Positions 38,801 through 45,120 of a stretch of DNA of 64,000 bases are shown here, one piece after another; positions within the stretch are counted from its first letter, which is position 1; the number at the start of each line of letters is the position of its first letter. The notes under the pieces were generated by a model. The model had not been told where the DNA came from, made no database searches, and saw only the letters and a program-made list of their open reading frames with translations. This DNA comes from Balaenoptera acutorostrata (lineage: Eukaryota; Chordata; Mammalia; Artiodactyla; Balaenopteridae): NCBI RefSeq assembly GCF_949987535.1, contig NC_080082.1:47964374-48028373 (forward strand). Direction: 5' to 3'. Made by a program: the position numbers and the translations under genes.

Positions 38801-41800
38801 GGTCTGTAGCTTGCCGTTTGAAGTGATGGACACTAAAGAACACTGTTGACACCGCTGTCTCAACATCCGTGTCTTCTTTTGAGTTATGGCACAGGCTTTT
38901 AATTCAGTTAATGTTAGTGCTGGGTACCCACAGTGATCTGGGTAGTAGTAGAATTGATTAGAAACAGTTCCTCTTTTGGCTACCAGAAAAAAGGATTCTT
39001 GAGCATGGAAGGTAAGAGAAGTTCCCCTGGAGTGAAAGGAAAGAAACTGGTGCTGACAGATTTGAAAACCAAACTCACGTGTTTCTCACCGGCACAGTAT
39101 GTGCTGTTCTCTGACCTTCTACCAGTTTCTTCTTTGTGCTTTTCCAGGGAGCTTGTCACCCTGATATGTGGTTTGTCACATACGGCTAACAAAATGGGGC
39201 AGGCAGGTTCACGGGAGGGGACGGGGTCACCTTGGATGAGATGGGGGCTGAGTGTCATGATGGGGTCCTGCCTGTGCCTGCTTGGTTCTGCTGTGTCTGT
39301 CGCCAGAAGATCAATTCTGTGAGCATATGCACGGTGGAGAGTGTGCCCAGTTGTGTGTCCTGGTCTGTCCCACACCAGGCTAAAGCTCCCCCCAGTGAAG
39401 TTTTTTGTTTTTGAATGACTCCAGCAACCAAATGCCTCATTAGCCTGCCACTGCGAGGAATTAGGAAGGGAAACGCCCATTTGTTCTCCTTGATTTGTTT
39501 ATTTATTTATTTCAGAAAAAGAAACACCGGAAGCACAAACACAAAGGCAAGCAAAAGAATAAAAAGTCAGAGAAAAGTAGTAGTTCCGAGAGTACGGACA
39601 GCAGTGACAGCCAGAGCGATGAAGAAGGGGCCGCAGACGTGTCACCCCAGGAGCTGCTGAGACGGTAGGCGACAGGAGACAGTAGGCTTTCAGAAACCCT
39701 CAGAGGCTCGTTGAAACCTTGCCGTGTTTGCTTAGAGGGAAATGTCAGAAATGATAAATTTGTGCATTAACTCGGCTTTTTAAAAAGTGAACTTTTAATT
39801 GCATAAGTAATATGTAAATATATTATCATTGTGAAAATTCAGATCTTACAGATAAGGCTTGAAGTGGCCGGTGACCAATTCCCCAAATCTCTCTTCTCTC
39901 CTCAGTAACCTCTGTCATCTGTTGCTTTGTAACTCTGAAGACTTTTTTGCACAGCCACACACACACACACACACACAGAGGTACACGTGCATTTTGTTGC
40001 ACATTTTTAATATAAATAATATAACTTTATGTAGCATAAATCTAGAGGGAATGAACATTTAGAAGGAATAAATATCACCAAATTGTTTCCACAAGTGGCT
40101 CTATCCATTTAAATTATGAAAGCACCTTGTTATTACATCAGTTACAAACAGCGCAGAGATGTTTGCCAGCCTGGTGGGTGAAGAATGGCATGTCATCTTC
40201 ATTGCATTTCGTGAATCAGTAATGAGGCTGAGCAGCCTTTCCTGTGTGTCTCAGCCTTTGCTGTGGGCTCTTTTGTGAATAATGTGCTCCTGTCCTTTGC
40301 ACAATGTTCTGTTTTCTGTTAGATTTTTATACTGGTTTTTAGGTACTGTTTTTACTGATTTTTAGGAATTAAAAAATAATTCTGGATATTAATCCTTTGT
40401 GTTTTAGAGTGTTACCTGTTACATGACTTTTAACAATCTTTGTTGAACAGAAACTTTAATTTTGGGAACACTCAGTTGTACGAATTTTTGTGTTGTCGTT
40501 GGTATGTTTTACATTTTGTCTTTTTAAGGCCTTCCCTAATGTAAGATTTTGTATATGTATATAGACTGTTCTCATGCTTTTGTAATTTTGTTTGTGTTTA
40601 ACCTATTTGAATTGTTTTATTTTCCTTTTTTTTGGTGAACAGAGTAGGGCAGGCATCCAACTTACCTTTCTCCAGATAGATGGCCGGTTGTATTAGTGAG
40701 AGTGAGTAGGCGAGCTGCGATGAAAAAGGACCCTCTCAACCCATTGGCACAGCACAATGGAGCATAAATTAAATTGAGAAAGTTACTCAGGATCCCAGTT
40801 TGTTCCACTCTAGCATGTGGCCCTCAGAGGAGCCGAGGGGAACGGGTTGGAGGATGGTCTTGGAGGTTGTTATGGTCCTGCCTGGAAGTCGCTGTCTTCC
40901 TTCCCCTCCAGCCCACGGGCCGGAGCAGCTGGGTGGCCCTGCCCGGCCAGCACGGGACCAGGTAGGGCAAGTCCAGCTGTGGGCCCAGGGTGATGGGGGA
41001 CACGGCAGGCGTGAGCCCTGGCCACTCGGCCCCACCGGTGCTCTGGGCTGTTAAGGGAGGTGTAGCTTGATCAGATTCTAAATGCCTATGCCCATGTGGA
41101 TCTGTTCCTGGATTCTCTGTTCTGGTTTCTTAGCCATTTTTCTATTTTTTCATCCGCCCTGTTTTAATTACTCTGGCCTTATAGTATATTTTGCCGTCTG
41201 GAAAGACAAGTGCCGCTGCCTTGTTCTTTTTCATTTATTTCTTTAGAATGGACAGGACCTTCTCATGGTTCAGAAACAACAAGGATATGACCATTTCAGT
41301 TTAATCCAGAGCCCCCTGAAGCGGCTGTGTTGATTCAGGTTTCCCTTTCCTCAGGGCGCGTGCCAGTGGTGATAGGGCCGGGCCAGGCACTGTGAGGCAC
41401 ACCGTGGGTGTGGGCTCATTTAGTCCTCACATAAGCTGTGACTTGTGTCCCCTCCTCTCACAGGCGGGGAAAGCAAGGCCCAGGGAGGCCCACTGACCCT
41501 CACCAACACCTGATATTTTCACGCTTGACCATATGGGGCCATGTGATGAGTCATTCCTGTGGGGAGGCATTTGCACTTGCACACGTGGAAGCCCCTCAGT
41601 GCCCATCAGGAGGGTGTGGTGGGGTGGGCTGAGCACAGCAGTCAGAAAATGTGGGCAGGTAGCTGTGTGCTGACTGACATCTAAAACTTACATTTGGAGA
41701 CCAGAAGCTGCAGAACAGTGTATATGCCTGGTACTGCTGTCCTCAGGCCTTTGGATTTCCCTGCATGCACATCTATGTACATCCTTGCATAGAAAAGGGC

Positions 41801-43122
41801 TGGAGGGGTTCTTACACCCCTGAGAGCACTTATCTCTGAGGCGGGGACTGGGATAGAGGGAATGCAGCATTGGAGGTGTGAAATGTATTTAAATATTACT
41901 CTTGTGGTTGCTAAAGGTATAGTTTCCATAGCCCCTCACCCCTAAGCTTCCTAGGTTCTCCCCAGGGAGCCTGGAGGGGGCCCCTCCATCTTTTGTGCCC
42001 CACTCCACTTTGTGTATTACCTGTCTGCATCTGTCTCCTGCAAGGGGCATTTTGAGGGTCACGATAACATGGGTCTTACTTGCATCCCCAGCGCCTGGCT
42101 GAGGTCTCGCTCTTGTCAAGGGCCCCTGCTGCTTTCCTTCAGTGACGGCACAGCCTAGTTCTGGATGGACTTGCAGTCTCCCCCTCCATCCCCTCCCCGG
42201 CAGACACTGATCTTCCTCCTGTGCCTGTAAGTTAGCTTTGCCCATTCTAGAATTTCACAGATGTGGAAACATACAGTTAAGTACACTCTTTAGTGCATTC
42301 ACACTGTAAGTTCCCAGCTCCATGCATGTTCACTCCCTGAATATACCTAGAGCAAGGAATAAACCAGCACTCCAGAAGCCCCTCCCACTTAGCATCCCCA
42401 CCCCCGCCCCCCAAAGGTAACCACTCTGGCTTCTATCACCGCTGATTACTCTTGCCTGTGTTTCAGATTTATTTAAGGGACCCATGTACCATGAACTCTT
42501 GCATCTGGCTTGTGAGATTCCTCTGTATTGTCGTAGCAGCAGCTGGTTCCTTCTCATTGCCATAGAATATTCCTTTATGGGATACACCACAGAGTATTCA
42601 TCTGTTCCGTTGTTGGGGGCATTTGGTTTTCCACTTTGGGGCTGTAGAGCACGGATCTAGAGTCAGTGTGACCCAGCTCTTCTTGGTGAGTAGAGCCGCC
42701 ACGAACATTCTTGTGTGCACGAAGCTGAGATTTAAGACTGACGGCTCGGGAGCTTTTGGCCCTGGAGCAAACATGGTTTTGTTTTTTGTGTTTTTAGTTC
42801 CTTCCCAAAGGTCATACATGAGATAAGTGTGTGCAACCAGGATTAGAACTTGCTTTTATAAATGGGTCTTAATATGAGATGTGGAGGAGTGAGTCTCTCT
42901 GTGTGTTTTGGGGGGAACAGAATCTTAAGAGTGCAGATTAAACGGTACTTTCTTTCATGGTGTGGGTCATCCTCTGTATTTTGTGCCACTTTGGCTCAGG
43001 GAGAGGCCTGGCATTCTTCTCCCGCACTGAACTGTTTGGTTTTTCCGTTTGTATCTAACTTTCCTCCTCTCTCTTTTATTTCCTTTTCTAGGCTGAAGCG
43101 TCTTCCTCTAAGGAGGCAGTAA
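4785..43122 (+). CDS. GPATCH1: GPATCH1, G-patch domain-containing protein 1 (exons 2-20, 5' end missing)
   Basis: Nineteen spliced exons read through without a stop or frameshift and total 2,723 coding bases. With 24 codons plus one base from an upstream first exon the protein is 931 residues, equal to the human length as I recall it. Order of domains: N-terminal conserved block (about residues 30-125, with [19 protein letters not shown]), the G-patch in exon 5 (about 152-198, core [18 protein letters not shown]), a long charged middle, an acidic/serine stretch (exon 16) and a Lys/His/Ser-rich tail ending LKRLPLRRQ that looks like a nuclear localisation region. Known of the family: G-patch proteins activate DEAH-box helicases; GPATCH1 is spliceosome-associated and is linked to DHX35. 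All introns are GT-AG. The gene is followed head to tail by WDR88. Residue numbers in the exon entries assume the human-like exon 1. Identification is from recalled family sequence, not a search. Confidence 0.97.
5457..5572 (+). mobile_element. CHR-type SINE (short form)
   Basis: Starts gggaattccctggcaggctt, B-box ggttcaatccc, then gaactaagatcccg and a 29-base A run. No long body, so it is the short tRNA-only form. Confidence 0.85.
5743..6019 (+). mobile_element. CHR-type SINE (long form)
   Basis: Head gggacttgcctggtggtcc, B-box gggttcgatccc, tail cagccaaaaataaataaa. Imperfect flanking duplication aatgatagta / aatgacgatagta. Confidence 0.9.
6030..7290. other. GPATCH1 intron 2, nothing recognised
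   Basis: Unique-looking intronic sequence; open frames are short and lack similarity to anything I know. Confidence 0.5.
7298..7383 (+). CDS. GPATCH1: GPATCH1 coding exon 3
   Basis: Acceptor tttcaag, donor gag|gtgggt. Encodes residues 71-98 ([20 protein letters not shown], then a PEDFMDEE motif). Ends at a codon boundary and joins DLSEFG of exon 4. Confidence 0.96.
7615..7981 (+). mobile_element. CHR-type SINE (long form) with 14-bp TSD
   Basis: Flanked by aagagtgtaagggg at 7601-7614 and 7982-7995. Head ttccgtggtggcgcagtgg, B-box gggttcgagccc, tail cagccaaaaataaataaa. Perfect duplication implies recent insertion. Confidence 0.95.
8093..8415 (-). mobile_element. 5'-truncated L1 (3' UTR end), antisense, with TSD
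   Basis: Flanked by ggtgactctt at 8083-8092 and 8416-8425. Contains the L1 3' UTR read in reverse (ggagtatagttgattaacag, gtttcaggtgtacaacaaag) with its poly-T at the left, as expected for a minus-strand copy. Confidence 0.9.
8430..9450. other. GPATCH1 intron 3, nothing recognised
   Basis: No exon, repeat family or RNA gene that I can support in this stretch. Confidence 0.45.
9456..9754 (-). mobile_element. CHR-type SINE (long form), antisense
   Basis: Reverse-complement body (tttatggctgtgttgagtct ... ccaccagggaagccc). It lies about 110 bases upstream of exon 4 and is followed by oligo-T tracts. Confidence 0.92.
9868..10028 (+). CDS. GPATCH1: GPATCH1 coding exon 4
   Basis: Encodes residues 99-151: [20 protein letters not shown], then a basic stretch and [13 protein letters not shown]. 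The acceptor has an extreme polypyrimidine tract (17 consecutive T at 9848-9864, then aag). Donor aa|gtaaga; the split Lys codon (152) is completed by exon 5. Confidence 0.96.
10626..10723 (+). CDS. GPATCH1: GPATCH1 coding exon 5 (G-patch core)
   Basis: Encodes residues 153-184 with the G-patch signature [18 protein letters not shown] followed by basic residues ([11 protein letters not shown]). The aromatic MGW and the spaced glycines, diagnostic of G-patch domains, are all present. In the family this segment contacts the helicase partner. Acceptor atcctag, donor g|gtatgt. Confidence 0.97.
10935..11070 (+). repeat. Possible L2 3' end relic
   Basis: cagactgtgaactcttggag is the typical L2 terminal motif; the rest is diverged. 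Confidence 0.45.
11249..11307 (+). CDS. GPATCH1: GPATCH1 coding exon 6
   Basis: A 59-base exon encoding residues 186-204 ([19 protein letters not shown]). Acceptor ttttatag, donor gag|gtattg. It carries the C-terminal end of the G-patch region. Confidence 0.95.
11530..11838 (+). mobile_element. 5'-truncated L1 (3' UTR), sense, with 14-bp TSD
   Basis: Flanked by atggagttgtttgt at 11516-11529 and 11839-11852. Contains taaacaacaaggacctactg, gggaactatattcaatatct and an A-rich end, i.e. the L1 3' UTR on the + strand. Confidence 0.92.
12020..12262 (+). CDS. GPATCH1: GPATCH1 coding exon 7
   Basis: Eighty-one whole codons (residues 205-285), opening with acidic [11 protein letters not shown] and including [16 protein letters not shown]. 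The stretch near [15 protein letters not shown] is the part that differs most from the human protein as I recall it, and ends in the conserved KLGISGQ. Acceptor aaaatag is pyrimidine-poor; donor cag|gtaaaa. Confidence 0.96.
13335..13482 (+). CDS. GPATCH1: GPATCH1 coding exon 8
   Basis: Encodes residues 286-334, with [16 protein letters not shown] and [16 protein letters not shown]. Acceptor tttgaag, donor g|gtaatt. The Glu codon 335 is split with exon 9. Confidence 0.96.
13540..14090. other. GPATCH1 intron 8, left part, nothing recognised
   Basis: Purine-rich intronic sequence; may include old repeat but I cannot assign it. Confidence 0.4.
14095..14320 (+). repeat. MIR SINE
   Basis: ttcgaatcccagctctctac, gaccatgggcaaggcttgta and acagtacctgcctcaaa follow the MIR order. 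Confidence 0.75.
14522..14745 (+). repeat. MIR SINE
   Basis: gagcacagactctgaagaga, caacctctctgtgcctcagc and cttagaacgtgcctggcaca are MIR landmarks. Confidence 0.8.
14932..15115. repeat. AT-rich low-complexity tract
   Basis: Long run of tattaat/atattaat-like words with almost no G or C. Confidence 0.8.
15456..15749 (-). mobile_element. CHR-type SINE (long form), antisense, 11-bp TSD
   Basis: Flanked by aaattgctggg at 15445-15455 and 15750-15760. Body ggctgcgctgggtcttcg ... ccaccagggaagtccc. Confidence 0.95.
16715..16794 (+). CDS. GPATCH1: GPATCH1 coding exon 9
   Basis: Encodes residues 336-361 ([16 protein letters not shown], then PLSSKK). Acceptor ttttgtag, donor aaa|gtaaga. Ends on a codon boundary. 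Confidence 0.96.
16800..18720. other. GPATCH1 intron 9, left part
   Basis: No exon seen. Around 18262-18420 sequence such as acaaccacctggggagctgg and tgagaaccacag suggests an old hAT-type MITE, but boundaries are unclear. Confidence 0.35.
18736..18969 (-). mobile_element. CHR-related SINE, antisense, 11-bp TSD
   Basis: Flanked by aagaattctga at 18725-18735 and 18970-18980. Has the variant body cttagttgcggcatg and the head ctggaccaccagggaagtcc. Confidence 0.93.
19399..19603 (+). CDS. GPATCH1: GPATCH1 coding exon 10
   Basis: Encodes residues 362-429, starting [17 protein letters not shown] and ending in ELLGETPIQ. Acceptor tttgtaag after a T-rich tract, donor g|gtacgt. Gly 430 is split with exon 11. 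Confidence 0.96.
20150..21160 (+). repeat. L2 LINE relic (3' part), split by a SINE
   Basis: ctcagctggatcattgcagc, gagtccagactgcccg, and the closing caggcctggcagtgggtgct-cagtgagcatt are L2 3' features in order. A short SINE sits inside at about 20730-20856. Confidence 0.65.
20730..20856 (-). mobile_element. CHR-type SINE (short form), antisense
   Basis: T run, then ggccgcgctgtgtggcttgt, cctgaccagggattgaatct and ccactggaccgccagggaat. Inserted in the L2 relic. Confidence 0.9.
21568..21864 (+). CDS. GPATCH1: GPATCH1 coding exon 11 (largest coding exon)
   Basis: Encodes residues 431-528: [20 protein letters not shown], a predicted helical charged segment, a variable Ser/Pro linker, and [20 protein letters not shown]. 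Acceptor tttttag, donor g|gtgggt. Asp 529 is split with exon 12. Confidence 0.97.
21900..22830. other. GPATCH1 intron 11, nothing recognised
   Basis: Unique-looking sequence without supported features. Confidence 0.5.
22840..23018 (+). CDS. GPATCH1: GPATCH1 coding exon 12
   Basis: Encodes residues 530-588, including [19 protein letters not shown] and [17 protein letters not shown]. Acceptor accatag. The donor gag|gtctgt is GT but departs from the consensus at +3 and +4. Confidence 0.95.
23288..23415 (+). CDS. GPATCH1: GPATCH1 coding exon 13
   Basis: Encodes residues 589-630, with [20 protein letters not shown], one of the best conserved blocks of the C-terminal half. Acceptor tttccag, donor ag|gtaagt is near consensus. 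Residue 631 is a Ser codon split with exon 14. Confidence 0.97.
23866..24174 (+). mobile_element. CHR-type SINE (long form) with 15-bp TSD
   Basis: Flanked by aaagttaaattctag at 23851-23865 and 24175-24189. Head ggcttccctggtggcacagt, B-box gggttcaagccc, tail cagccaaaaataaata. Confidence 0.96.
24408..24544 (+). CDS. GPATCH1: GPATCH1 coding exon 14
   Basis: Encodes residues 632-676: [20 protein letters not shown], then a Thr/Ser-rich stretch. Acceptor cccccag, donor a|gtgagt. Lys 677 is split with exon 15. Confidence 0.96.
24884..25050 (+). CDS. GPATCH1: GPATCH1 coding exon 15
   Basis: Encodes residues 678-732: [18 protein letters not shown] and a charged [12 protein letters not shown] tail. 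Acceptor ctttcag, donor aag|gtattt. It is followed by the longest intron that is complete in the window for this gene (about 7.0 kb). Confidence 0.96.
25135..25360 (-). mobile_element. hAT-type MITE
   Basis: Ends are imperfect inverted repeats (cagtggtcagcagactc at the left; agtttgccaacatctgctg at the right). Inside are ccagtaaaactttatttaca and ttggatttggcccatggg, typical of a common Charlie-group MITE. Exact family not assigned. Confidence 0.6.
26825..26873. repeat. (AT)n microsatellite, about 24 units
   Basis: Uninterrupted alternating AT within the old L1 block. Confidence 0.95.
27010..27156 (-). mobile_element. CHR-type SINE (short form), antisense, 9-bp TSD
   Basis: Flanked by caggtttcc at 27001-27009 and 27157-27165. 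Body ggttgtgctgcacagcatg ... ccaccagggaagtcg. Confidence 0.92.
27954..28178 (-). mobile_element. 5'-truncated L1 (3' UTR), antisense, 15-bp TSD, nested in older L1
   Basis: Flanked by cataatagctgcttt at 27939-27953 and 28179-28193. Contains tggagtataactgctttaca and ttatacatatacatatgttc, a young L1 3' UTR in reverse. Confidence 0.95.
28711..29000 (-). mobile_element. CHR-type SINE (long form), antisense, 15-bp TSD
   Basis: Flanked by ttcctgacattttct at 28696-28710 and 29001-29015. Body ggctgtgttgggtctttgtt ... ccaccagggaggaccc. Confidence 0.96.
29870..31060 (-). mobile_element. Old L1 3' region, antisense, split by a SINE
   Basis: cattcaagttccactagttg, ttctccactgtgaagtcagt and ccctgtccttcatcaaac are L1M-type 3' motifs in reverse. 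Boundaries approximate; SINE at 30241-30398. Confidence 0.6.
30241..30398 (-). mobile_element. CHR-type SINE, antisense, 5'-truncated, 12-bp TSD
   Basis: Flanked by tgatcttgatac at 30229-30240 and 30399-30410. The usual head (ccaccagggaagtccc in this orientation) is missing, so the copy was truncated at its 5' end on insertion. Confidence 0.92.
31944..31968. repeat. GT-rich microsatellite
   Basis: gcgtgcgtgtgtgtgtgtgc, about 100 bases upstream of exon 16. Confidence 0.7.
32049..32262 (+). CDS. GPATCH1: GPATCH1 coding exon 16 (acidic, Ser-rich)
   Basis: Encodes residues 733-803: [19 protein letters not shown] followed by a Ser/Asp/Glu-rich run that looks like a casein-kinase-type acidic patch. 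The first six exon bases are gtaaac, so the acceptor reads cag|gtaaac. Donor g|gtatgt. Length 214 is not a multiple of three, so skipping would shift the frame. Confidence 0.96.
32412..33674 (-). mobile_element. 5'-truncated L1, antisense, 17-bp TSD, with internal SINE
   Basis: Flanked by taatcttttgtattttt at 32395-32411 and 33675-33691. Starts with the 3' UTR in reverse (gtttcaggtgtacaacatag) and carries the ORF2 C-terminus (minus-strand peptide [19 protein letters not shown] at 32784-32972, interrupted upstream). Has a deletion with filler near 33230-33290 and a SINE at 33358-33604. Not a functional element. Confidence 0.93.
33358..33604 (-). mobile_element. CHR-related SINE, antisense, nested in L1
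   Basis: Variant body with cttagttgcggcaggcaggc repeats, then gggatctagttccccaacca and ccactggacctccaggaag. L1 sequence resumes on both sides. Confidence 0.88.
34402..34684 (+). mobile_element. CHR-type SINE (long form)
   Basis: Head gggacttccctggtggtcca, B-box gggttcgatccc, tail cagccaaaaaaaaag. Flanks aaatatag / aaatgtag are an imperfect duplication. Confidence 0.92.
34940..35296 (-). mobile_element. CHR-type SINE (long form), antisense, 12-bp TSD
   Basis: Flanked by tacatcctgttt at 34928-34939 and 35297-35308. One of the longest copies here (357 bases). Confidence 0.96.
35441..35569 (-). mobile_element. CHR-type SINE (short form), antisense
   Basis: ggccgtgccacgcgacatg, gaccggggatcgaacccg and ccactggactgccagggaag. 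Lies about 315 bases upstream of exon 17. Confidence 0.92.
35884..35991 (+). CDS. GPATCH1: GPATCH1 coding exon 17
   Basis: Encodes residues 805-839: a Pro/Ala/Glu linker, then [18 protein letters not shown]. Acceptor tttcag, donor a|gtgagt. Asn 840 is split with exon 18. Confidence 0.95.
36000..37135. other. GPATCH1 intron 17, left part, nothing recognised
   Basis: Unique-looking intronic sequence with a short poly-C at about 36420. Confidence 0.5.
37139..37340 (-). mobile_element. 5'-truncated L1 (3' UTR), antisense
   Basis: Poly-T then tatacagcaggttcttatta and gtcaatcccagtctcccaat, typical of a young L1 3' UTR in reverse, plus a (CCA)n stretch. Possible short duplication tgtttag on both sides. 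Confidence 0.75.
37480..37665 (+). repeat. MIR SINE
   Basis: ccccgtttttcagacaggaa, aacatgccaaagatcacaga and gagctagattcagactctgg follow the MIR 3' half. Confidence 0.65.
37964..38061 (+). CDS. GPATCH1: GPATCH1 coding exon 18
   Basis: Encodes residues 841-872, almost entirely lysine, histidine and glutamate ([18 protein letters not shown]). A probable nuclear localisation or RNA-contact region. Acceptor gtttcag, donor aag|gtaact. Confidence 0.95.
38242..38363 (-). mobile_element. CHR-type SINE (short form), antisense
   Basis: ggccacactgcacgtcatgc, ctgaccagagatcgaacatg and ccactggactgccagggaag, with the T run at the left. Confidence 0.9.
38474..38605 (+). mobile_element. CHR-type SINE (short form), 14-bp TSD
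   Basis: Flanked by aaatatcttagagt at 38460-38473 and 38606-38619. Head gaattccctggtggtccagt, B-box ggttcgatccc, tail ggccaaaaaaataaat. Confidence 0.95.
38620..39500. other. GPATCH1 intron 18, right part, nothing recognised
   Basis: Open frames on both strands around 38980-39480 overlap each other and show no family motif; treated as chance. Confidence 0.5.
39516..39664 (+). CDS. GPATCH1: GPATCH1 coding exon 19
   Basis: Encodes residues 873-921: [17 protein letters not shown], then a Ser/Asp/Glu run and [10 protein letters not shown]. Acceptor atttcag, donor cg|gtaggc. Arg 922 is split with the last exon. Confidence 0.96.
39800..40640 (-). repeat. Old L1 relic, antisense
   Basis: Contains reverse L1-like words (ttttaaggccttccctaatg, gttgtacgaatttttgtgtt). 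Includes a (CA)n run at 39956-39977. Boundaries approximate. Confidence 0.5.
39956..39977. repeat. (CA)n microsatellite
   Basis: About 11 CA units. Confidence 0.9.
40650..41340. other. GPATCH1 intron 19, middle part, nothing recognised
   Basis: GC-rich patch at 40860-41060 with overlapping open frames on both strands and no family motif. Confidence 0.45.
41350..41510 (+). repeat. MIR SINE (diverged)
   Basis: ccaggcactgtgaggcac, gctcatttagtcctcacata and aaagcaaggcccagggaggc. Confidence 0.5.
42140..42745 (-). mobile_element. Old L1 fragment, antisense
   Basis: catagaatattcctttatgg, catctgttccgttgttgggg and ccgccacgaacattcttgtg are the reverse ORF2/3' end pattern seen in the other L1 copies of the window. 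Confidence 0.65.
43092..43122 (+). CDS. GPATCH1: GPATCH1 terminal coding exon 20
   Basis: Acceptor ttttctag. Completes Arg 922, encodes LKRLPLRRQ and stops at TAA (43120-43122). The ending matches the human C-terminus as I recall it. Confidence 0.96.
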
Positions 43123-43380
43123 CTGAATTCTGCCCTGGCCTGTCCCAGTACCAGATCTCCTCCAGGATGGAAGTTCATTGGTCACTCAGTTAATAGATTG
43201 TACAGATTGTATTTATATGTAAATTTTTGCTGTAAAATAATTTTTTTTAAAACCTTGACATTTCAAAGCTTGCCTTGGAAGGTTGCTGAAATTGATTTCT
43301 ATTTTTAACTTAATCTGTTAGTGTCAGAGGAAAAAACTCAGACTGTACAGTTTAATTAAAATGGCATTTTTCTATTTTTT
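43123..43380 (+). other. GPATCH1: GPATCH1 3' UTR (approximate end)
   Basis: Non-coding sequence after the TAA, AT-rich after about 43200, ending about 20 bases beyond the ATTAAA signal. The exact cleavage site is inferred. Confidence 0.6.
43355..43360 (+). terminator. GPATCH1: Probable poly(A) signal of GPATCH1 (ATTAAA)
   Basis: ATTAAA, the commonest variant of AATAAA, lies 233 bases after the stop codon and is followed by a T-rich stretch (tttttctatttttttcttg) of the kind bound by the cleavage machinery. No AATAAA lies between it and the stop codon. Confidence 0.65.
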
Positions 43381-43968
43381 TCTTGATTTTTCATTTCCTG
43401 AAACTTTAAAAAAGAAATGAAAAGCAAAGGCTTTTCTCTGGTTTTGTTGTGAAGAAAGCCAGGTTCAGATAAGGACAGTCTGACTTACTTAAGGACCCGT
43501 GTGGGAGGGAGGTGGTCGCTTTCCCATGTTTTCCTGGGGAGTGTGGTTCCTCCCTCATGTGGTTGGTGCTGGTGGCCAGGAGCCAAGTGGGCAGCACAGT
43601 ACCAGGATCCTGGCAGGTGGCCTCAGCCGCTCGGGGTGGATGCCACCAAAGTGTCTGAGAAAAGCACTGGGACCAAGAGTGGAAGAGTGTGTGCCCACAC
43701 AAGCTCCAGGTCTTTGCACTGCAGCCCTGGGTCCCTGCTCTGAGGCTGCCTCATCTGCCCTCATGAGACCTTTAGAAAAAGTAGAGTGCAGAGGTTTTTT
43801 TCCATTATCAAAGTAACATCATAGAAAAATCAGAACAATTGTAAAAGGAGAAAGAAGGAAGAAAATCACTTCTACTTCTACCCCCCAGGGTTGACAACCC
43901 TTGCTCTTTTGTTATAACTCCATGCAGTCATTTTCTAGCATTGAGTCTGCTCCCAGACAAGAGGTGAC

Positions 43969-44337
43969 TTTTTTTTTAAGTGTTTTTTAAAAATAATTAA
44001 TTAATTAATCTATTTTTGGCTGTGTTGGGTCTTTGTTGCTGCGCGCGGGCTTTCTCTAGTTGCGGCGAGTGGGGGCTACTCTGTTGTGGTGCACGGGCTT
44101 CTCATTGCGGTGGCTTCTCTTGTTGTGGAGCATGGGCTCTAGGTGCACGGGTTTCAGTAGTTGTGGCACGCAGGCTTCAGTAGTTGTGGCTCATGGGCTC
44201 TAGAGCTCAGGCTCAGTAGTTGTGGCGCACGGGCTTAGTTGCTCTGCGGCATGTGGGATCTTCCAGGACCAGGGATCGAACCTGTGTCCCCTGCATTGGC
44301 AGGCGGATTCTAAACCACTGCACCACCAGGGGAGTCC
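43969..44337 (-). mobile_element. CHR-type SINE (long form), antisense, 11-bp TSD
   Basis: Flanked by caagaggtgac at 43958-43968 and 44338-44348. It lies between the GPATCH1 poly(A) signal and WDR88. Confidence 0.95.
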
Positions 44338-44559
44338 CAAGAGGTGACATTTTGTTCTTTGGTATTTCATTGGCATTATGACAGGTATTTCCCTCACGTG
44401 CTTATATATTTTGTGTACCTACCCCTAACAGCTGCATCTTAATTAATCCTGGGCACATTCTATAATTTATGGACCGTTTCTCTGTTGTTGACGGTGAAGT
44501 GGGTTGGCCAGGAGACCCCTACAAAGGCAGAAGACACACAGATCATTCCGGGAGGCGGA

Positions 44560-45120
44560 GCCAGGAAGACCCTAAGCGAGGCCGCGAGGATGGAGCTGCC
44601 GGTTTCACACACTTGGCCTCATTCCTTTTACGCCCAGAACTAGAAGTCCATTTTTTCTGTGGCTAACCGTGTTGGGCGTTGAGCGGAAGCAGCGAGATGT
44701 CCGGCCTCAGGAAGGGCGCGTGGGTCCCAAGGCGGGGGCGCGGGCGCGCGGCGCCACCGTTCGTGGTCAGACCGGGCTCCGAGATGGCCTCCCAGCCCCC
44801 GGGCGTCCCCAGCTCCGCAAAAGCCCTGGACCAGGATGGGAAGACAGCGCTCCAGAGAAGTAACGTGCAGCTGTCCTCGCTCCACATCCGCGACGGCGCG
44901 CATCGGCCCTGCAAGCTGCCCTGGGTAGCCCTGGTCAGGGCCTGCGGCCGCTTCAAGCTCTCACTCTTAGAGGCGCGGCGGGGCCGGCTGCTGCCCTCGC
45001 TTAACCCCCTGGCCGTGGGCAATGACTTGCCACCTCCGGAGAAGCACTGGATGCCTGAGAAGGCAGCGTTCTGGGGCGACCAGGAACCCCTCTCCAAGGT
45101 CAGAACCGCCCCCAAGGGGA
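44560..45120 (+). promoter_or_regulatory. WDR88: CpG-rich promoter region and first exon of WDR88
   Basis: CpG dinucleotides become frequent from about 44560 (gaggcggagcc, cgaggccgcgagg) through the first exon, in contrast with the AT-rich flanks. No TATA box is evident upstream of the ATG. The position at the gene start supports a CpG-island promoter; the transcription start itself cannot be read. Confidence 0.65.
44784..45098 (+). CDS. WDR88: WDR88 coding exon 1
   Basis: Start chosen at the ATG in gagATGg (purine at -3, G at +4), giving [11 protein letters not shown], which resembles the human N-terminus as I recall it. An in-frame upstream ATG at 44697 (gagATGt) would add 29 Arg/Gly-rich residues. 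Contains [20 protein letters not shown] and ends with EPLSK at donor aag|gtcaga, which is off consensus at +3. The frame stays open into the intron to 45335. Confidence 0.85.

Noticed and set aside
38933..39480. Extra coding exon in GPATCH1 intron 18
   Set aside because: Overlapping frames on both strands without family similarity; exons 18 and 19 already join in frame.
39956..39977. Short tandem repeats as a CRISPR array
   Set aside because: Simple CA/AT microsatellites without spacer structure in a mammalian intron.
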